From: Isoperla grammatica
Lineage: Eukaryota; Arthropoda; Insecta; Plecoptera; Perlodidae
Assembly: GCA_945910005.1 (NCBI GenBank)
Contig: OX246737.1
Span: 81,090,773-81,154,772 of the forward strand
Reading direction: 5' to 3'
Length of the DNA stretch: 64,000 bases
Each line of letters opens with the position of its first letter. The stretch's first letter is position 1. The translations under genes and the position numbers were made by a program. Under the pieces are notes generated by a model, which ran no database searches, had not been told where the DNA came from, and saw only the letters and a program-made list of their open reading frames with translations. This document shows positions 34,521-47,244 of the stretch, in pieces.

Positions 34521-35117
34521 TAAAGGCGCGTTCAGACAGAATGACTATGGACTAAGACTAACAATAGAGTGATTAAGCCTTGGGAAAACAACGTACTCGG
34601 AAACATCCATCCCCAAATGTATTTCAACAATGCCAACAATCGAAAATCAACTTTCTTAATCACTCGTTCTTAAACACTAATCACTATAAAAGTTTGTTAA
34701 CTCTTAGACATAAATCGTATACTTCAACCCTGTTAAACCTTAAATCGTTAGTCTTAAACACTAATCGTTAGTCTTAGTAATTTTGTGTGAACCCGCCTTA
34801 AGGCGGGTAGTCTTAGTCATTTTGTGTGAACCCGCCTTAAGGCGGGTTCACACAAAATGACTAAGACTAACGATTAGTGTTTAAGACTAACGATTTAAGG
34901 TTTAACAGGGTTGAAGTATACGATTTATGTCTAAGAGTTAACAAACTTTTATAGTGATTAGTGTTTAAGAACGAGTGATTAAGAAAGTTGATTTTCGATT
35001 GTTGGCATTGTTGAAATACATTTGGGGATGGATGTTTCCGAGTACGTTGTTTTCCCAAGGCTTAATCACTCTATTGTTAGTCTTAGTCCATAGTCATTCT
35101 GTCTGAACGCGCCTTTA
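34521..35117. mobile_element. 597-bp palindromic MITE
   Basis: Two arms of about 280 bp are almost perfect reverse complements, from TAAAGGCGCGTTCAGACAGA at each outer end to a GGCGGG..CCCGCCTTAA centre. The same 63-residue frame appears on both strands only because of this symmetry. The flanks give ATAG at 34517-34520 and 35118-35121 as a possible 4-bp duplication. It interrupts family X copy 2. Confidence 0.88.
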
Positions 35118-35574
35118 ATAGAAATGTAATTTCTGCCTCTAATACGTATCAGATTGCGTTTAAACTAATGTAATCGGTACCGGACAAAAAATAACTATGA
35201 TATAGCCACCTCACATTTTGCCATTACTGTGTTTAAAAAAAATATTTTCGAATGTTTTTTGTGTAACTTTGTCAATACTTATTAGATCACCATAAAATTA
35301 ACATATTCGTGACCTGATGAAACTTTATTCAAATATGGCTATCTCACATTTTGCCGCCATTTTGTTTCAGAAAAATATTTTTCAGTAACTATTGTGTAAC
35401 TTTGCAAACGATTTTGCCACAAAACTAATGGCATTCAATCCACATCGAGGCTTGTTGATTTTCCAAAATTAAACTTGATCGGACTTTCCGTCAGACCGCT
35501 ATCGTGAGACATAAAAACAAACACAACGAGTGCCATCAGAGTAGAATGGAGACGCATCGCTTAAGGTGAAGGCA

Positions 35575-36385
35575 TCTAGGTAACTTAACTTTTTTAAATT
35601 AAGTTTTGTTGATGAAGGTTGATTAATAATTAATATTGATATTATGTCTGCAAAAAGTGGTTTTAAAAAAATTACACTTTTATTTTTTACGTGTACCGAT
35701 AGCTTCAAAAGTCTTTACGTTCAGTACTTACACCTCTAGACCATATTTGTCAAGTACACGAAAATGTAGTATGCTATAGGTTGCTATCTTAGGAATGATG
35801 GTATACAATTTTAAAACACAATTATGTGACCAGTTTTTTTTAATGAATTTTTTCGTGTCCCGGTGAAAAGGCACTTGAGTATATGCTGTTTTTACTATTC
35901 CATAACTTAATTATGAAAAGAGTCACTTTCAAGAAATAAAGTGCATATCATGCGCTCGACCCTTATCTTCCCAAAATGCTTGCAGTCTCAAGCCTACGTA
36001 AAAAAACTTTTCGAGTGTTGGTGATTTACGTACACGGATGTAAAGCGCACCAGTTTGCTCGTGTCGCAGTCCAGCCGTAACTACTTTACGGGTCTAGACA
36101 GGTAATTTACGCAAAGAAATTGTCTCCTTGTGTCCTAGCACCGCTCAACAGTAGTTGAGAACGCAAATGTACAGAACACCAAGTGAGCGGAGCGGCGCCT
36201 CGCCGAGTATGACCTTGCTCTAACAAGAGCCTGAGCTCGACTGAAATCAGAACGAAGCGCGCGGAGGTCGGTCGCAGTTGTGGTAGTGGGGGGGAGTAGG
36301 GGTACACTTCAGACGTCACACATACACATTTACAAGTAGGCTAATTCCTAGCAAAAGTGTTTTTTTCAGGGGGTGTAGATTCATC
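35575..36385 (+). mobile_element. TTAA-target element, family B, third copy
   Basis: It starts GGTGAAGGCATCTAGG after TTAA (35571-35574) and ends GTAGATTCATC before TTAG (a decayed TTAA). It is collinear with 21144-21980 and inverted relative to 32672-34410. Confidence 0.85.
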
Positions 36386-36637
36386 TTAGCAAAAACAAGG
36401 GAAACGCTCTGTGTGACGCGTTGATAAGCGAGCGCGTCCATGTCCACGAACTTTCTGGCGAAAAGTTCTCAAAGCTATATGTAATAATAACCTTATTGAC
36501 AAATGATAAGTGGAAGGTATTCAAACATAAAGATTGATAAATAAAAATTCCTCAAACAAAAACTGAGAGAAAAATAGTTCGTAACTTCCTACTTGAGTAG
36601 ATTTCGGGTTAGCACACCTAAATTGTCTTCAATGTAA

Positions 36638-36795
36638 TGGTACGTTTACAGCTACGCGTTGCGAGCGAAGCGAGGGCGCGAGCTCCAATCAGCGGCCGAG
36701 TTTCACGCAAAGAAGTTAATAGTTTTACGCAAACTCGGCCACTTATTGGAGCTCGCGCCTTCGCTTCGCTCGCAACGCGTAGCTGTAAATCGACT
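36638..36795. mobile_element. hairpin MITE, copy 2
   Basis: Same arms as 31220-31378 (TACGTTTACAGCTACGCGTT, GCGAGCGAAGCGAGG), with a slightly diverged right end (ATCGACTATTA) and hence no clean TAA duplication. Confidence 0.75.
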
Positions 36796-36945
36796 ATTAG
36801 AGATAATGATAAAAGTGTCGCAAACGGCTCTGTTACTCCAGTACCGCTATATTTCTCACTCAACGGTTATACTGAAAACACTAATATCATCATGAATATA
36901 AGAATGTTTATATTTGTTCAAAAAACAACAATATGTTGACAATAC

Positions 36946-37256
<311 letters not shown>

Positions 37257-37263
37257 ACTACTA

Positions 37264-37407
37264 TTAAATACACATAATACTACTACATTTAATATTAACA
37301 TGATTTATTGCTACCCCGCAGACAAGCTACTGCGTAGCTTTGTGGGGTTTGATTTATTTGTACTGTATGATTTGTTTTAACAATAAATGAATTTGAAAAA
37401 AAAAATT
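37264..37407 (+). mobile_element. LINE 3' tail inserted in the (TAC)n array
   Basis: A short stem-loop (ACCCCGCAGACAAGC..GCTTTGTGGGGT) is followed by TTTGTACTGTATGATTTGTT, AATAAA and an A-run, the look of a severely 5'-truncated LINE 3' UTR. TAC arrays flank it on both sides. Confidence 0.6.
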
Positions 37408-37420
37408 ACTACTACTACTT

Positions 37421-37475
<55 letters not shown>

Positions 37476-37489
37476 AACTACTACTACTT

Positions 37490-37528
<39 letters not shown>

Positions 37529-37535
37529 TTACTAT

Positions 37536-37600
<65 letters not shown>

Positions 37601-37615
37601 TACTACTACTACTAT

Positions 37616-37674
<59 letters not shown>

Positions 37675-37681
37675 TTACTAT

Positions 37682-37746
<65 letters not shown>

Positions 37747-37747
37747 T

Positions 37748-37818
<71 letters not shown>

Positions 37819-37832
37819 TACTACTATTACTA
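37408..37832. repeat. (TAC)n microsatellite 2
   Basis: A long ACT/TAC array with a few ATT and TTC variants, continuing the array left of the LINE tail. Confidence 0.97.
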
Positions 37833-37921
37833 CTATTATTTGTAACTTTTCAAACGATTTTGCCTCAAAACTATACACCTTCAATCCACATCGTTGTGGA
37901 CGGTCCAAATTTTAAGTTGAT

Positions 37922-38223
37922 TGATTGATTGATTAATGGGGCTTAACGTCTCATATTTTTGCAACAAAGGCTAATCAAGACGATGGGCGGGTGATAATGA
38001 AGATGAGAAAGATGATGATGAAGAATAAAGCCACATCCGAATCAGATCCATTGTACGTCGCGTGGGTCGTCATACGGGAGTCCAGCAAGGGAGGGCAGGG
38101 CCAAGTGGGAGGAGAAATATTCAGTGGGACAGTGGGGGGGGGAAGGGACAAGGTCTCCTTTTGTCGCCTCTTACGACTAGCAGAGTCACTCTGGGCCTAT
38201 TCTACCCCGGGCCGAGACGGGTC
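37922..38223 (-). mobile_element. SINE, full-length, with 11-bp target duplication
   Basis: Flanked by TTTAAGTTGAT at 37911-37921 and 38224-38234; removing it restores family X sequence. Read on the minus strand it begins near GGGTAGAATAGGCCCAGAG, carries CTAGTCGTAAGAGGCGACAA and ends GACGTTAAGCCCC followed by an AATCA tail. The GTCGTAAGAGGCGAC core and GACGTTAA tail resemble a conserved SINE layout I recall from many invertebrates. Its family name would need a database search. Confidence 0.8.
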
Positions 38224-38721
38224 TTTAAGTTGATCGAACTTTCCGTTCGACCTCTATATCGACAGACATAAAAACAAAACAAACAAAAAAACAGAACGAA
38301 GTGCCATAAAGGTCTAATGGAGACGCTCGATGATGTAGTTGAACTGTGTGAGAAGGTTTCTTGACGTGTAATATTACCCGGGTAGATGATAGCTCGGAAG
38401 GCACTTCAGGACTGTTTGTTGGACTCAATTTCCGAAGTTACCACCTGAGTTGCGACCGCTACCCCACCTTTATCGGCTTGAACATATTGTTACTACCCAA
38501 TTATTTAAGTACCCAAAATAAATAAGTCTCATCACACAAATAGATAGCAGATCGATACTCAAATGTACGTACACGGATTATAGTTAGTCATTATGGAGGC
38601 CTCTCAGTACAGGAAGTTGTTTCCAAACCTGTCTTGCGTGGTTGCGCCATGCGCGTAACGCGAATCTGTACAACGGACGACACCTGAATCAGAAGAGGTT
38701 CTTAACGGTGCCCACACTAGG

Positions 38722-38774
38722 TCAGTAGTTCCTATATCCTCGAGCCACAGCTACTAGCGACAGACAGTTTGGCT
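38722..38774 (+). promoter_or_regulatory. putative initiator and 5' UTR of the signal-peptide gene
   Basis: TCAGT at 38722-38726 matches the arthropod initiator consensus and lies about 50 bp before the ATG. No TATA box is evident. The start site is inferred, not shown. Confidence 0.35.
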
Positions 38775-38913
38775 ATGGCACTCAGTCCAACACTTGTGTG
38801 GCTATTGGTTGTGGCTGCGTGTCATGCGTGGCCGACCATCCCGTTCTCCGGCCTGTGGTCCTCTCAGTCGAACAACTACGACAACAGGGAGCTAGAACAT
38901 CACGCGGGAAAAG
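38775..38913 (+). CDS. first coding exon of a secreted protein, function unknown
   Basis: The ATG at 38775 opens MALSPTLVWLLVVAACHA, a clear signal peptide with a hydrophobic core and an A-x-A-like cleavage context (ACHA|WPTIPF). About 28 mature residues follow (WPTIPFSGLWSSQSNNYDN, RELEHHAGK). The exon then reaches GGGAAAAG|GTAACA, a good splice donor, ending in phase 1. Reading on past the donor gives low-complexity intron translation. No downstream exon is recognised in the remaining 25 kb, so the gene either has a very large intron or continues beyond the window. I do not recognise the family. Confidence 0.55.
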
Positions 38914-39179
38914 GTAACACACTTGTTAAGTTTTTTCTTCTATCGTGGTTGAAACTACGACCTTCCTTAGTACATTTGCCTGTCATTGACCTCGCTACAG
39001 CTGTGCGGAGAGGTAGAGCGATGCCATAGCTGTGATTTTTTATCTTCTACACCAGAGGAACTGTCGTAACACGACTAACACCTCGGAAAACAAATCATGT
39101 TTTTACGATGCATATTTTGTACCAATTTGCAGGAAATTGAATAGAAGTTATTTTATTATCATTTTATTTTAATTACTAT

Positions 39180-39312
<133 letters not shown>

Positions 39313-39317
39313 ATTAT

Positions 39318-39938
39318 TTTATTGTTGCAATACATACAAACTCGGTCAAAACCGGCGTAAACATGTTGTACGGACATAAATGTCAACTATTTCTATGTGC
39401 TTACCTTATTAAACTCTACTTAGAACTAAGTAATAATTAAATATATCATTGCCCATAATTTTTTTCCAAAACAAACTGTGGATGCTATGTACGGTCGTTG
39501 CCGATTTGTAATCATCCCAGCATTCGCTCTTCGTATGGTGGAAACCACAAAAACCACCATCAGGATGGAGAACTTCTTGAGTCTTCATTCTTATTAGTTC
39601 AAAAATTTTCGTACTATCCTACATGTGTTCAAAATTATTGCTTTTTGCATCTCGATGTATATGTTCGGTTGGAGACCAATTAGTTTAATACTGTCATGGA
39701 GTTTTCGCGGAACAATACCATTTGCTGATATAATTAACGGTACAACAGTTACATTATTCTGCTTCCACAACCTTTTTATTTCAATAGATTACTACTTATA
39801 TATGTTTATCTTTTCTCCCCAAGTTGTCTCTACATTGTCGCATAAAGGAACGGCAACATCAATTAAAATCGTTTCTTGTTTCTTCTTGTCAATAAATATA
39901 ATATCAGGTCTATTGTGATGTATGGTTTGATCTGTAAA
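39318..39938 (-). pseudogene. R4/Dong-like LINE 3' end: restriction-like endonuclease C-terminus, copy 1
   Basis: The minus-strand frame reads TIHHNRPDIIFIDKKKQETI, LIDVAVPL, a stop at INIYK*, then EIKRLWKQNNVTVVPLII, LIGLQPNIYIEMQKA, IILNTCRIVRKFLN*. The PD-X14-D spacing (RPDI...LID) fits the restriction-like endonuclease of the older, site-selective LINE clades. Both ends abut ATT/TAA arrays, the target used by Dong-type elements. It is 5' truncated with one internal stop. The 3' UTR carries CTCGGTCAAAACCGGCG (plus strand), shared with copies 2 and 3. Confidence 0.75.
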
Positions 39939-39939
39939 A

Positions 39940-39960
39940 TTATTATTATTATTATTTTTA

Positions 39961-40058
<98 letters not shown>
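39940..40058. repeat. (ATT)n microsatellite
   Basis: An ATT array between REL-endonuclease LINE copies 1 and 2. Confidence 0.97.
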
Positions 40059-40801
<743 letters not shown>

Positions 40802-40957
40802 ATGTAATAATAATAAAGAGCTTTGTGGATTTTATAAAGATGTAAAAATGTTGTGTGCTTTTGTTTTAATTATAACTGTTATAATATATATAAACAAAAA
40901 AAATATTAAATAATAATTTATGTGATATTATTATTATTATTATTGTTATTATTATTA

Positions 40958-41357
40958 TTTTATTGAATGTATCACAATCATACATCTCGGTCAAAACCGG
41001 CGTTAACATGTTATATGGACGTTATGACAAATATTTTCATATGTCTACCTTATTTTACTTCACTTATTACTAGTTTAAACAGTCATCAATCTCGGTCGAA
41101 GCAGGTGTTCACATGTTATGCGGACAATACGGATGTAATGTCAAGTATTTCCATGAGGTACCTTGTTCAACTTCAGTCGTTACTGTCTTATTAGTACCTT
41201 GTTCATAGTATTACAGTGTATATTGATTGATATGATATCTTATTTGCGTCGTCCTCGTGTGTGCCTTCGCGTCATGTTACTGTTTGTACGGTCGTGGACA
41301 ATGGAAAACCACGAAAACCATGTCAGGATGGATATTGTCGAACACTCTCATTAATTA
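40958..41357 (-). pseudogene. R4/Dong-like LINE 3' UTR, diverged copy 3
   Basis: It contains the CTCGGTCAAAACCGGCGTTA and ACATGTTATATGGACG landmarks of copies 1 and 2, plus a second CTCGGTCGAAGCAGG, so the 3' UTR motif is internally repeated. A TGGAAAACCACGAAAACCA block near 41300 matches copy 1. No protein is left. ATT arrays lie on both sides. Confidence 0.6.
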
Positions 41358-41358
41358 A

Positions 41359-41418
<60 letters not shown>

Positions 41419-41436
41419 CATTATTATTGTTATTAC

Positions 41437-41467
<31 letters not shown>

Positions 41468-41491
41468 TTTATAATTATTATTTTTATTATT
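41358..41491. repeat. (ATT)n microsatellite up to the assembly gap
   Basis: The array runs directly into the N block, which probably explains the gap. Confidence 0.95.
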
Positions 41492-41691
41492 NNNNNNNNN
41501 NNNNNNNNNNNNNNNNNNNNNNNNNNNNNNNNNNNNNNNNNNNNNNNNNNNNNNNNNNNNNNNNNNNNNNNNNNNNNNNNNNNNNNNNNNNNNNNNNNNN
41601 NNNNNNNNNNNNNNNNNNNNNNNNNNNNNNNNNNNNNNNNNNNNNNNNNNNNNNNNNNNNNNNNNNNNNNNNNNNNNNNNNNNNNNNNNNN
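41492..41691. other. assembly gap, 200 N
   Basis: Exactly 200 consecutive N, a round placeholder length, so true distance is unknown. The 5' end of the following LINE ORF1 falls in it. Confidence 0.98.
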
Positions 41692-42289
41692 TTTTTCTTA
41701 TGAGTTTGATAAATTAAAAAACGCAGTGTTAAAACTTGAGCGACAGTGTGAGGATAAAGATAGTGTTATTGAAGACTTGACTGCTCAAGTAGTGGCTCTG
41801 GACCAACTTAGCCGGGCCAAGAGCTTTGAGCTGGACAACATCGAACAATTCCAGGGTGAAAACGTAGAGCAGCTTGTTCTGAAAGTTGCTGAGGAGCTTG
41901 CCATTCCGTTGAAGGAGAGGGACATCGAGTCCGCCCATCGTCTTCCTTCTAGGACAGGAGGCCGGGACCGGCGACCACCTCGAATCATTGTACAATTAGC
42001 TAGTAAGAAGAAGAGAGACCTATTCGTAAGTAAGAAACGAGAAGTTGGTCAATTGACAAGTGAGGTTATAACTCAGATCCACAACTCATCGCAGGATCGT
42101 ATTTACATCAGCGAGAACTTGGCTCCGTTTTATCGCGACCTGTTGTGGAAGGCCAAAGCTCGTGCTCGAGAGGTTGGCTATAAGTTCGTGTGGTTCAAGT
42201 TTGGAAAAGTTTTCGTTCGCAAAGACGAAAATACACGTAACGTTATAAAGCTATTTTCTTATAAGGATCTTGAGAAAATTGCGATCTAA
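41692..42289 (+). CDS. CR1/Jockey-like LINE ORF1 (5' end lost in the gap)
   Basis: Open from the gap to a stop at 42287-42289, 198 residues. It begins with a coiled-coil-like heptad stretch (LKNAVLKLERQCEDKD, VIEDLTAQVVALDQLSR), followed by LSRAKSFELDNIEQFQGE, a DIESAHRLP segment, IIVQLASKKKRDLF and a basic C-terminus (YKFVWFKFGKVFVRKDE). Coiled coil plus RNA-binding-like domain is the usual ORF1 layout of CR1/Jockey-type LINEs, where it acts as a nucleic-acid chaperone. It sits 16 bp ahead of ORF2. No stop or frameshift is visible in what remains. Confidence 0.7.
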
Positions 42290-42305
42290 AGGTTATTGGT
42301 AGTAA

Positions 42306-45300
42306 TTGTTTTGTGTCGTGTTTTCGGGTGTGTTGCTGTTGACAAACCTGGCAATGGATATTGATCACGAGTTTGAGGAAGTAAATACATGCGAGGTTGT
42401 TGATGATTTACGCGAATGGTTTTGTGAGGTTGAAGGTTATACATTCATTCATTTAAATGTTCGATCTTTATCTGAAAGCAGATGGGATGAGGTAAAGGTC
42501 TTATTGAGTAATCAGGTTGGCATTTTTGATATTCTTGTGCTAACTGAGACTAGAAATGTAGAGGACAGGTTTATTTGTTTTGATGGTTACGAGTCGGTGC
42601 ATAGAACTAGACCGAACAACAGAGGTGGGGGAATTTTAATTCTTATTAAATCTACTATAAGTTTCAGGCTAGTTCAACAGAATATGTTGTATTGCGAGAC
42701 TCTAAGTTGCATTTTAACATTACCAAATAAAATTAAAATTTCACTGATGGCAGTATACAGACCTCCATCGCAGTCAACACCTACGGAAATGAAAATGAAT
42801 TTCATTAGAGAGTTTGAATCTGTGTTAGTGCGTGATAACAATCCTAACGTTATAGTCCTGGGGGATATGAACATAGACTTACTTGAACAGTGCGACGCAT
42901 GTGTTCATGCATACGAGAATTGTATGGCGGGTTTGGGTTTTTTTTAAATGCATTGATGGCGTAACGAGAGAAGAACCAATTAGGGATATGTGGTCACAAA
43001 CATGTATTGATCATATTTTTGTCCGAGGGAAATTTGATTCTGTAAGATCTGCAATTTTTCGATGTAAAGTAAGTGATCACTACATGGTTATGACGTCAGT
43101 GGGGTTAAGTAATGTTGTTACCGGTCAGATAGAGAACCAGTGTCAAGTACTGTTAAATGAAAGGAAAGTGTTGTCTGCATTGAAAGAGGTAAATTGGACA
43201 TACTTAAGTCAAATAAAAGATTGTAACAAGCTTTACAATTCTGTTCGAAATATAATAACAAATATACACGACAATTCTACTCTAACGTTATCGGGGCGTA
43301 GGAGGAAAAGACCTAACAAGACGTGGATGACTAATAACCTTGTCATTATGACACAGCAGAGGGACCAGTTATTTCGTAGGTGGAGAAATGTTAGGCCAAC
43401 AAACCCTTTGAGGCGGGAATACGAAACAGAATATAAACGTTTTCGCAATTTAGTAGCAAAAGAGATTTTTAAAGCCAAGCGTGAGTATTATAAGAATAAA
43501 TTTGAGGAATATAAAGGAGACATTAAAAATACGTGGCAGGTAATAAATGATGTAATGGGGAAACCAAAGCGTCAATCAGTAGATTCTGTAATTAACAAAT
43601 ATTTATGTACTCTGTACAGTGAAGAAGTGGCAAATAGATTTGTTGAAAGTTTTGTGGAAGAGATTATTGGGATTCAACATCAATGCTCAACTGAAACCTC
43701 AAAGCGGTTGTCTCGTTCCACTCAGCGACAGTCAATGTATTTCGGGAGTGTCAGTTCGGCTAAACCGTTCGCAAAATTATTGAAAATTTAAACACAAATA
43801 AGCAGCCTGGAATTGACGGGATAAGGGTGATTGATTTAAAATACGTAAGCGAACAGATTAGTCCCATAATTGCGAAGATAATTAACCTGTCTTTAGCTAC
43901 GGGGGAAATACCTGATATGTTGAAGGTATCTATTGTCAGGCCTGTATATAAAAAAAAGGCAGTCATATGAATTTCAGTAATTACAGACCAATTGCACTGC
44001 TCTCGGTGGTTGAGAAGGTAATGGAGCGTGTGGTAGCTGACGCACTATGCAACTATTTAGATAAATTTAAAATTATTAACGCCAATCAATTTGGGTTTCA
44101 AAAAGGCAAGAGTACCACTGATCTGCTCGTGAAATTTTCAAATTTAGTTAATAACAAATTAAATGATAACATGCACATAGTTGCTATGTTTGTAGATTCA
44201 AGCAAAGCTTTTGATACACTAAATCATGCCAAATTGTTGCAATGTTTAGAGCGAATTGGTGTTCGTGGACCCATTTTGAGTTGGTTTAAAAGCTATTTAA
44301 CAAATCGTCGTATTAGGGTAAAGGTAGGAAGCGTTTTCAGTCACGAACGAGGGGTTAATGCTGGGGTTCCCCAAGGTTCAATTTTAGGTCCTATTTTGTT
44401 TTTATGTACGTAAACGATTTGGTTAAATGTTTTCAATACTGTAATGTTTTTATGTATACTGATGACATTTTGTTAGTATCGGTTCACAGAGATTTTAAAA
44501 TTGCTGAGTTGCGTATGCAGATTGATTTTATCAACTTATTAAAAGAGATTCATGATGCAGAATTAGTTCATAATATCAGTAAGACTAAACTAATTCATTT
44601 GTGTACGCCTCATAACAGGGATGTTCACCATGAAGTTAGGGTGATAAGTCACACAAGTGAATGTTTACATAATCAGGTCGATCCGGTTACGTGTGTGTGT
44701 CTGGACTTTGTCGAGAATGTTGACACTCATGTATATTTAGGTTTAGTCATTGATAAACATTTTAGTTGGAGACCCCAGATTGAAGCGGTTTGTAATAGAT
44801 TAAGGGCTTGCCTCAGGCAGTGCTACTTTTTAAAATACGTTTTGCCCTTTTCTGCGCGTCGTAATGTTTATTTGGCGCTTACAGAGTCTGTCATAGCGTA
44901 CGGTCTTCTGGCATGGGGGTCTGCTACTGTTTTTCATTTGAATAAAATAAAAGTTTTGCAAAATAAACTTGTGCATGAAATAAGACCACACAATGTTCAA
45001 ATTCATTCGACTCGTGAAGCCTATTATTTGTGCAATGTTCTACCAGTTGAAGAACTATTTTTGTATCAATTAATATTAAGGAGGGAAGCCACAGCAAATC
45101 TGCTCAATTTAAAAAAAAATCAACTTTTTTCAAAATTTGACATTAATTACTTTGAACCTTAATGAATTAATATTTTAACCCAAACAAAGAATATAACTAA
45201 TTTAATATGCATTTATTTACACTTGAATGATGCATGTACAGTGTTTTTGCGCTGAAATTCAAGCACATGCACAGTTATTATTGAACGTTTCAAATGATGA

Positions 45301-46792
45301 AGGTGGTGTTATGTTGGCTTGGTTTTTTATTTTCCAGTCGTGTTTTAAGCTTAATGTGTAGCCCAGCTACATATTGGTGCTGGGGCATTTTAGACAATGA
45401 GCCTAGGCAAGGTATACTTTGTTGACAGTCTTAAGTGCCTGAAATACATTATCTAAACTTTAAAGCCTCTTTCTGGCTTATATTTTTTTCGTTCACAATT
45501 TAGTATGGAGAAAATCATATCTTGCAAACTACTTGTCGCACAAAAATAATTTTGTGTGTGTATTATCCTTAATAGATTTAAGATGAAAAAGTGTATTATG
45601 AAATCTGCGTGATTATAAGTACTTGAGAAAAAAAATAATTCACGAATTAAAAATTTAGGATTTTGTTTCTTTATAAAAAATGGAAATTCAAAAGCTAAAA
45701 GCTTCCATAATAATATTGACATTGTCTTACTGGCGACACACTTATTTGTTGCATGTCTAGCCATCTTCAATTTAAAATTTAAAAAAGTAGTTTATCTTTA
45801 TTGGTTCTCTTGTTACAGCTTGCCCCATGAGTATTGTTGTAATAACAATGGAAATTTAAGTAACAATGGAAATATATATATTTTGTTTTAATTTTTTTTT
45901 TTATTCTTAGTTTTTAAAGTCGATCGATGAAGTGAACTACCCATCCAACACAACAACTAAACTATTCAAATTAAATGGACATGAAAAAATACTTTTTTTA
46001 TTCTAAATTATGAATTTCAAGAATTATTACATATGAGTAGCATTTAATACTGAACTTCTTGAAATTATATATATTTTTTTTTTATTAATAAAGTATATTT
46101 ATAGTTTCTAATTTGAGTAGATTTGACGTAAAATTGACACACCAACGCGAATATCTCGAAAACGGATCGCGTTCGATCATCTTTTTCAAACGTATTCATG
46201 TTAGTCATGAAGTTATCTACATTTAAGACGAAAATTTGTTACAATATATTTCTTTTTGAAGGTGCTACGCAAAGTTATACGATTGAAAGTGTAGGTTTTT
46301 GTTCAGTTACAATGTATAACATAGGGAATGCCAACGCATTTCAACACTCAATAAATAAAAAACTAATAGCGGTAGGTGCATATTTTTTTCTACAATATTC
46401 ACAAGCTTAATCTCAACTTGCATTACATACAATTTGAATGATTTATATTACATGTGCAGTTATCATCGATCGACTTTAAAGTGTCTAGACAATGTCCGCA
46501 AGTTTCAGCGTAATTGGTCCCATACATTAAAAGTTAAGATTTGCTGTGGCTTCCCTCCTTAAAATATTACTTTATCAGTGAGTATAAAGTTGTGTTATGT
46601 AGAAATTTAAATACTCGCAGTCAGTCAAAATTGAAGTATGAAGTTCCTAGGTGTATAAACAAGTATGGCCAAAGGTGTTTTGAGTTTTAGTCCCAGTCAC
46701 ATTTAACAATTTGCCTGATAATTTAATTAACTTGACCAAATCATTTGAAATCAAAAAAGGATTAAGACTTTATCTTCTATCGTTAATTTAGT
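42306..46792 (+). pseudogene. CR1/Jockey-like LINE ORF2 (APE endonuclease and RT), frameshifted and split
   Basis: The APE-type endonuclease is visible as FIHLNVRSLSESRWDEV, LTETRN, VLGDMNIDLLEQ and SDHYMV. The RT shows KQPGIDGI, YRPIALLSVVEKVMERV, GFQKGKSTTD, FVDSSKAFDTLNH (motif A) and MYTDDILLV, with TDD where ADD is usual. Frame changes are needed near 42940 (a T-run), about 43780, about 43965 and about 44405. The C-terminus is split by the element at 45080-46558 and resumes with LKYYFISEYKVVLCRNLNTR, FNNLPDNLINLTKSF and a stop at about 46792. It is inactive. Confidence 0.85.
45080..46558. mobile_element. 1,479-bp TTAA-target element with 22-bp perfect inverted ends
   Basis: The ends GGAGGGAAGCCACAGCAAAT are perfectly inverted and flanked by TTAA at 45076-45079 and 46559-46562. 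Removing it plus one TTAA rejoins the LINE frame (YQLILKYYF), proving insertion. The interior is AT-rich; no transposase was recognised. Near 45925 and 46468 it carries GATCGATGA/ATCGATCGAC-like motifs, suggesting further inner symmetry. The superfamily is piggyBac or Kolobok by target only. Confidence 0.9.
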
Positions 46793-47244
46793 TTGTCTTT
46801 ACTTTCTTCGAGTTCCAATTTTTCTCTGTAGTTGGTGCACCAGACTCGTGGCAAAGTGTGTATTAATCTATCATTGTTTGTTGCCTTTGTTCAAAATATA
46901 AAATCCTTGTTAGTTAAATTTATTGTAGACTTTTATCGTGATGTATAAGGATATTGAATATTGTTTAGTTTTTTCTCATGAATGTATGCCGCTCCAATAT
47001 TTTTTATTTTAATTTGAAGCGAAGCCCACTGTTAAGCTTCTATAAGCTTAGTGGGCAAAGCGATTAATTTAAATATTTAGTTTGTTGAGAGTTTTGATTT
47101 AATTATTATTATCATTTTTATTTATATTAGTATTATGATTACAAAATTCCTGTAGAGATTAAAAAAGCTGTCATATTTAGAGAATTAAAAAGGGTATTAA
47201 AGTTTTCAAGATTATTATAATTTTTATTATTATTAGCAATTATT
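46793..47244 (+). other. LINE 3' UTR and AT-rich flank
   Basis: After the ORF2 stop comes a 3' UTR containing AAGCCCACTGTTAAGC...GCTTAGTGGGC, a stem-loop at about 47025-47060, then TTAGTTTGTTG and AT-rich sequence. A second copy of the same tail lies at 49562-49735. Confidence 0.6.

Noticed and set aside
34580..35058. Identical 63-residue frames on opposite strands
   Set aside because: Explained by the palindromic MITE; no family signature.
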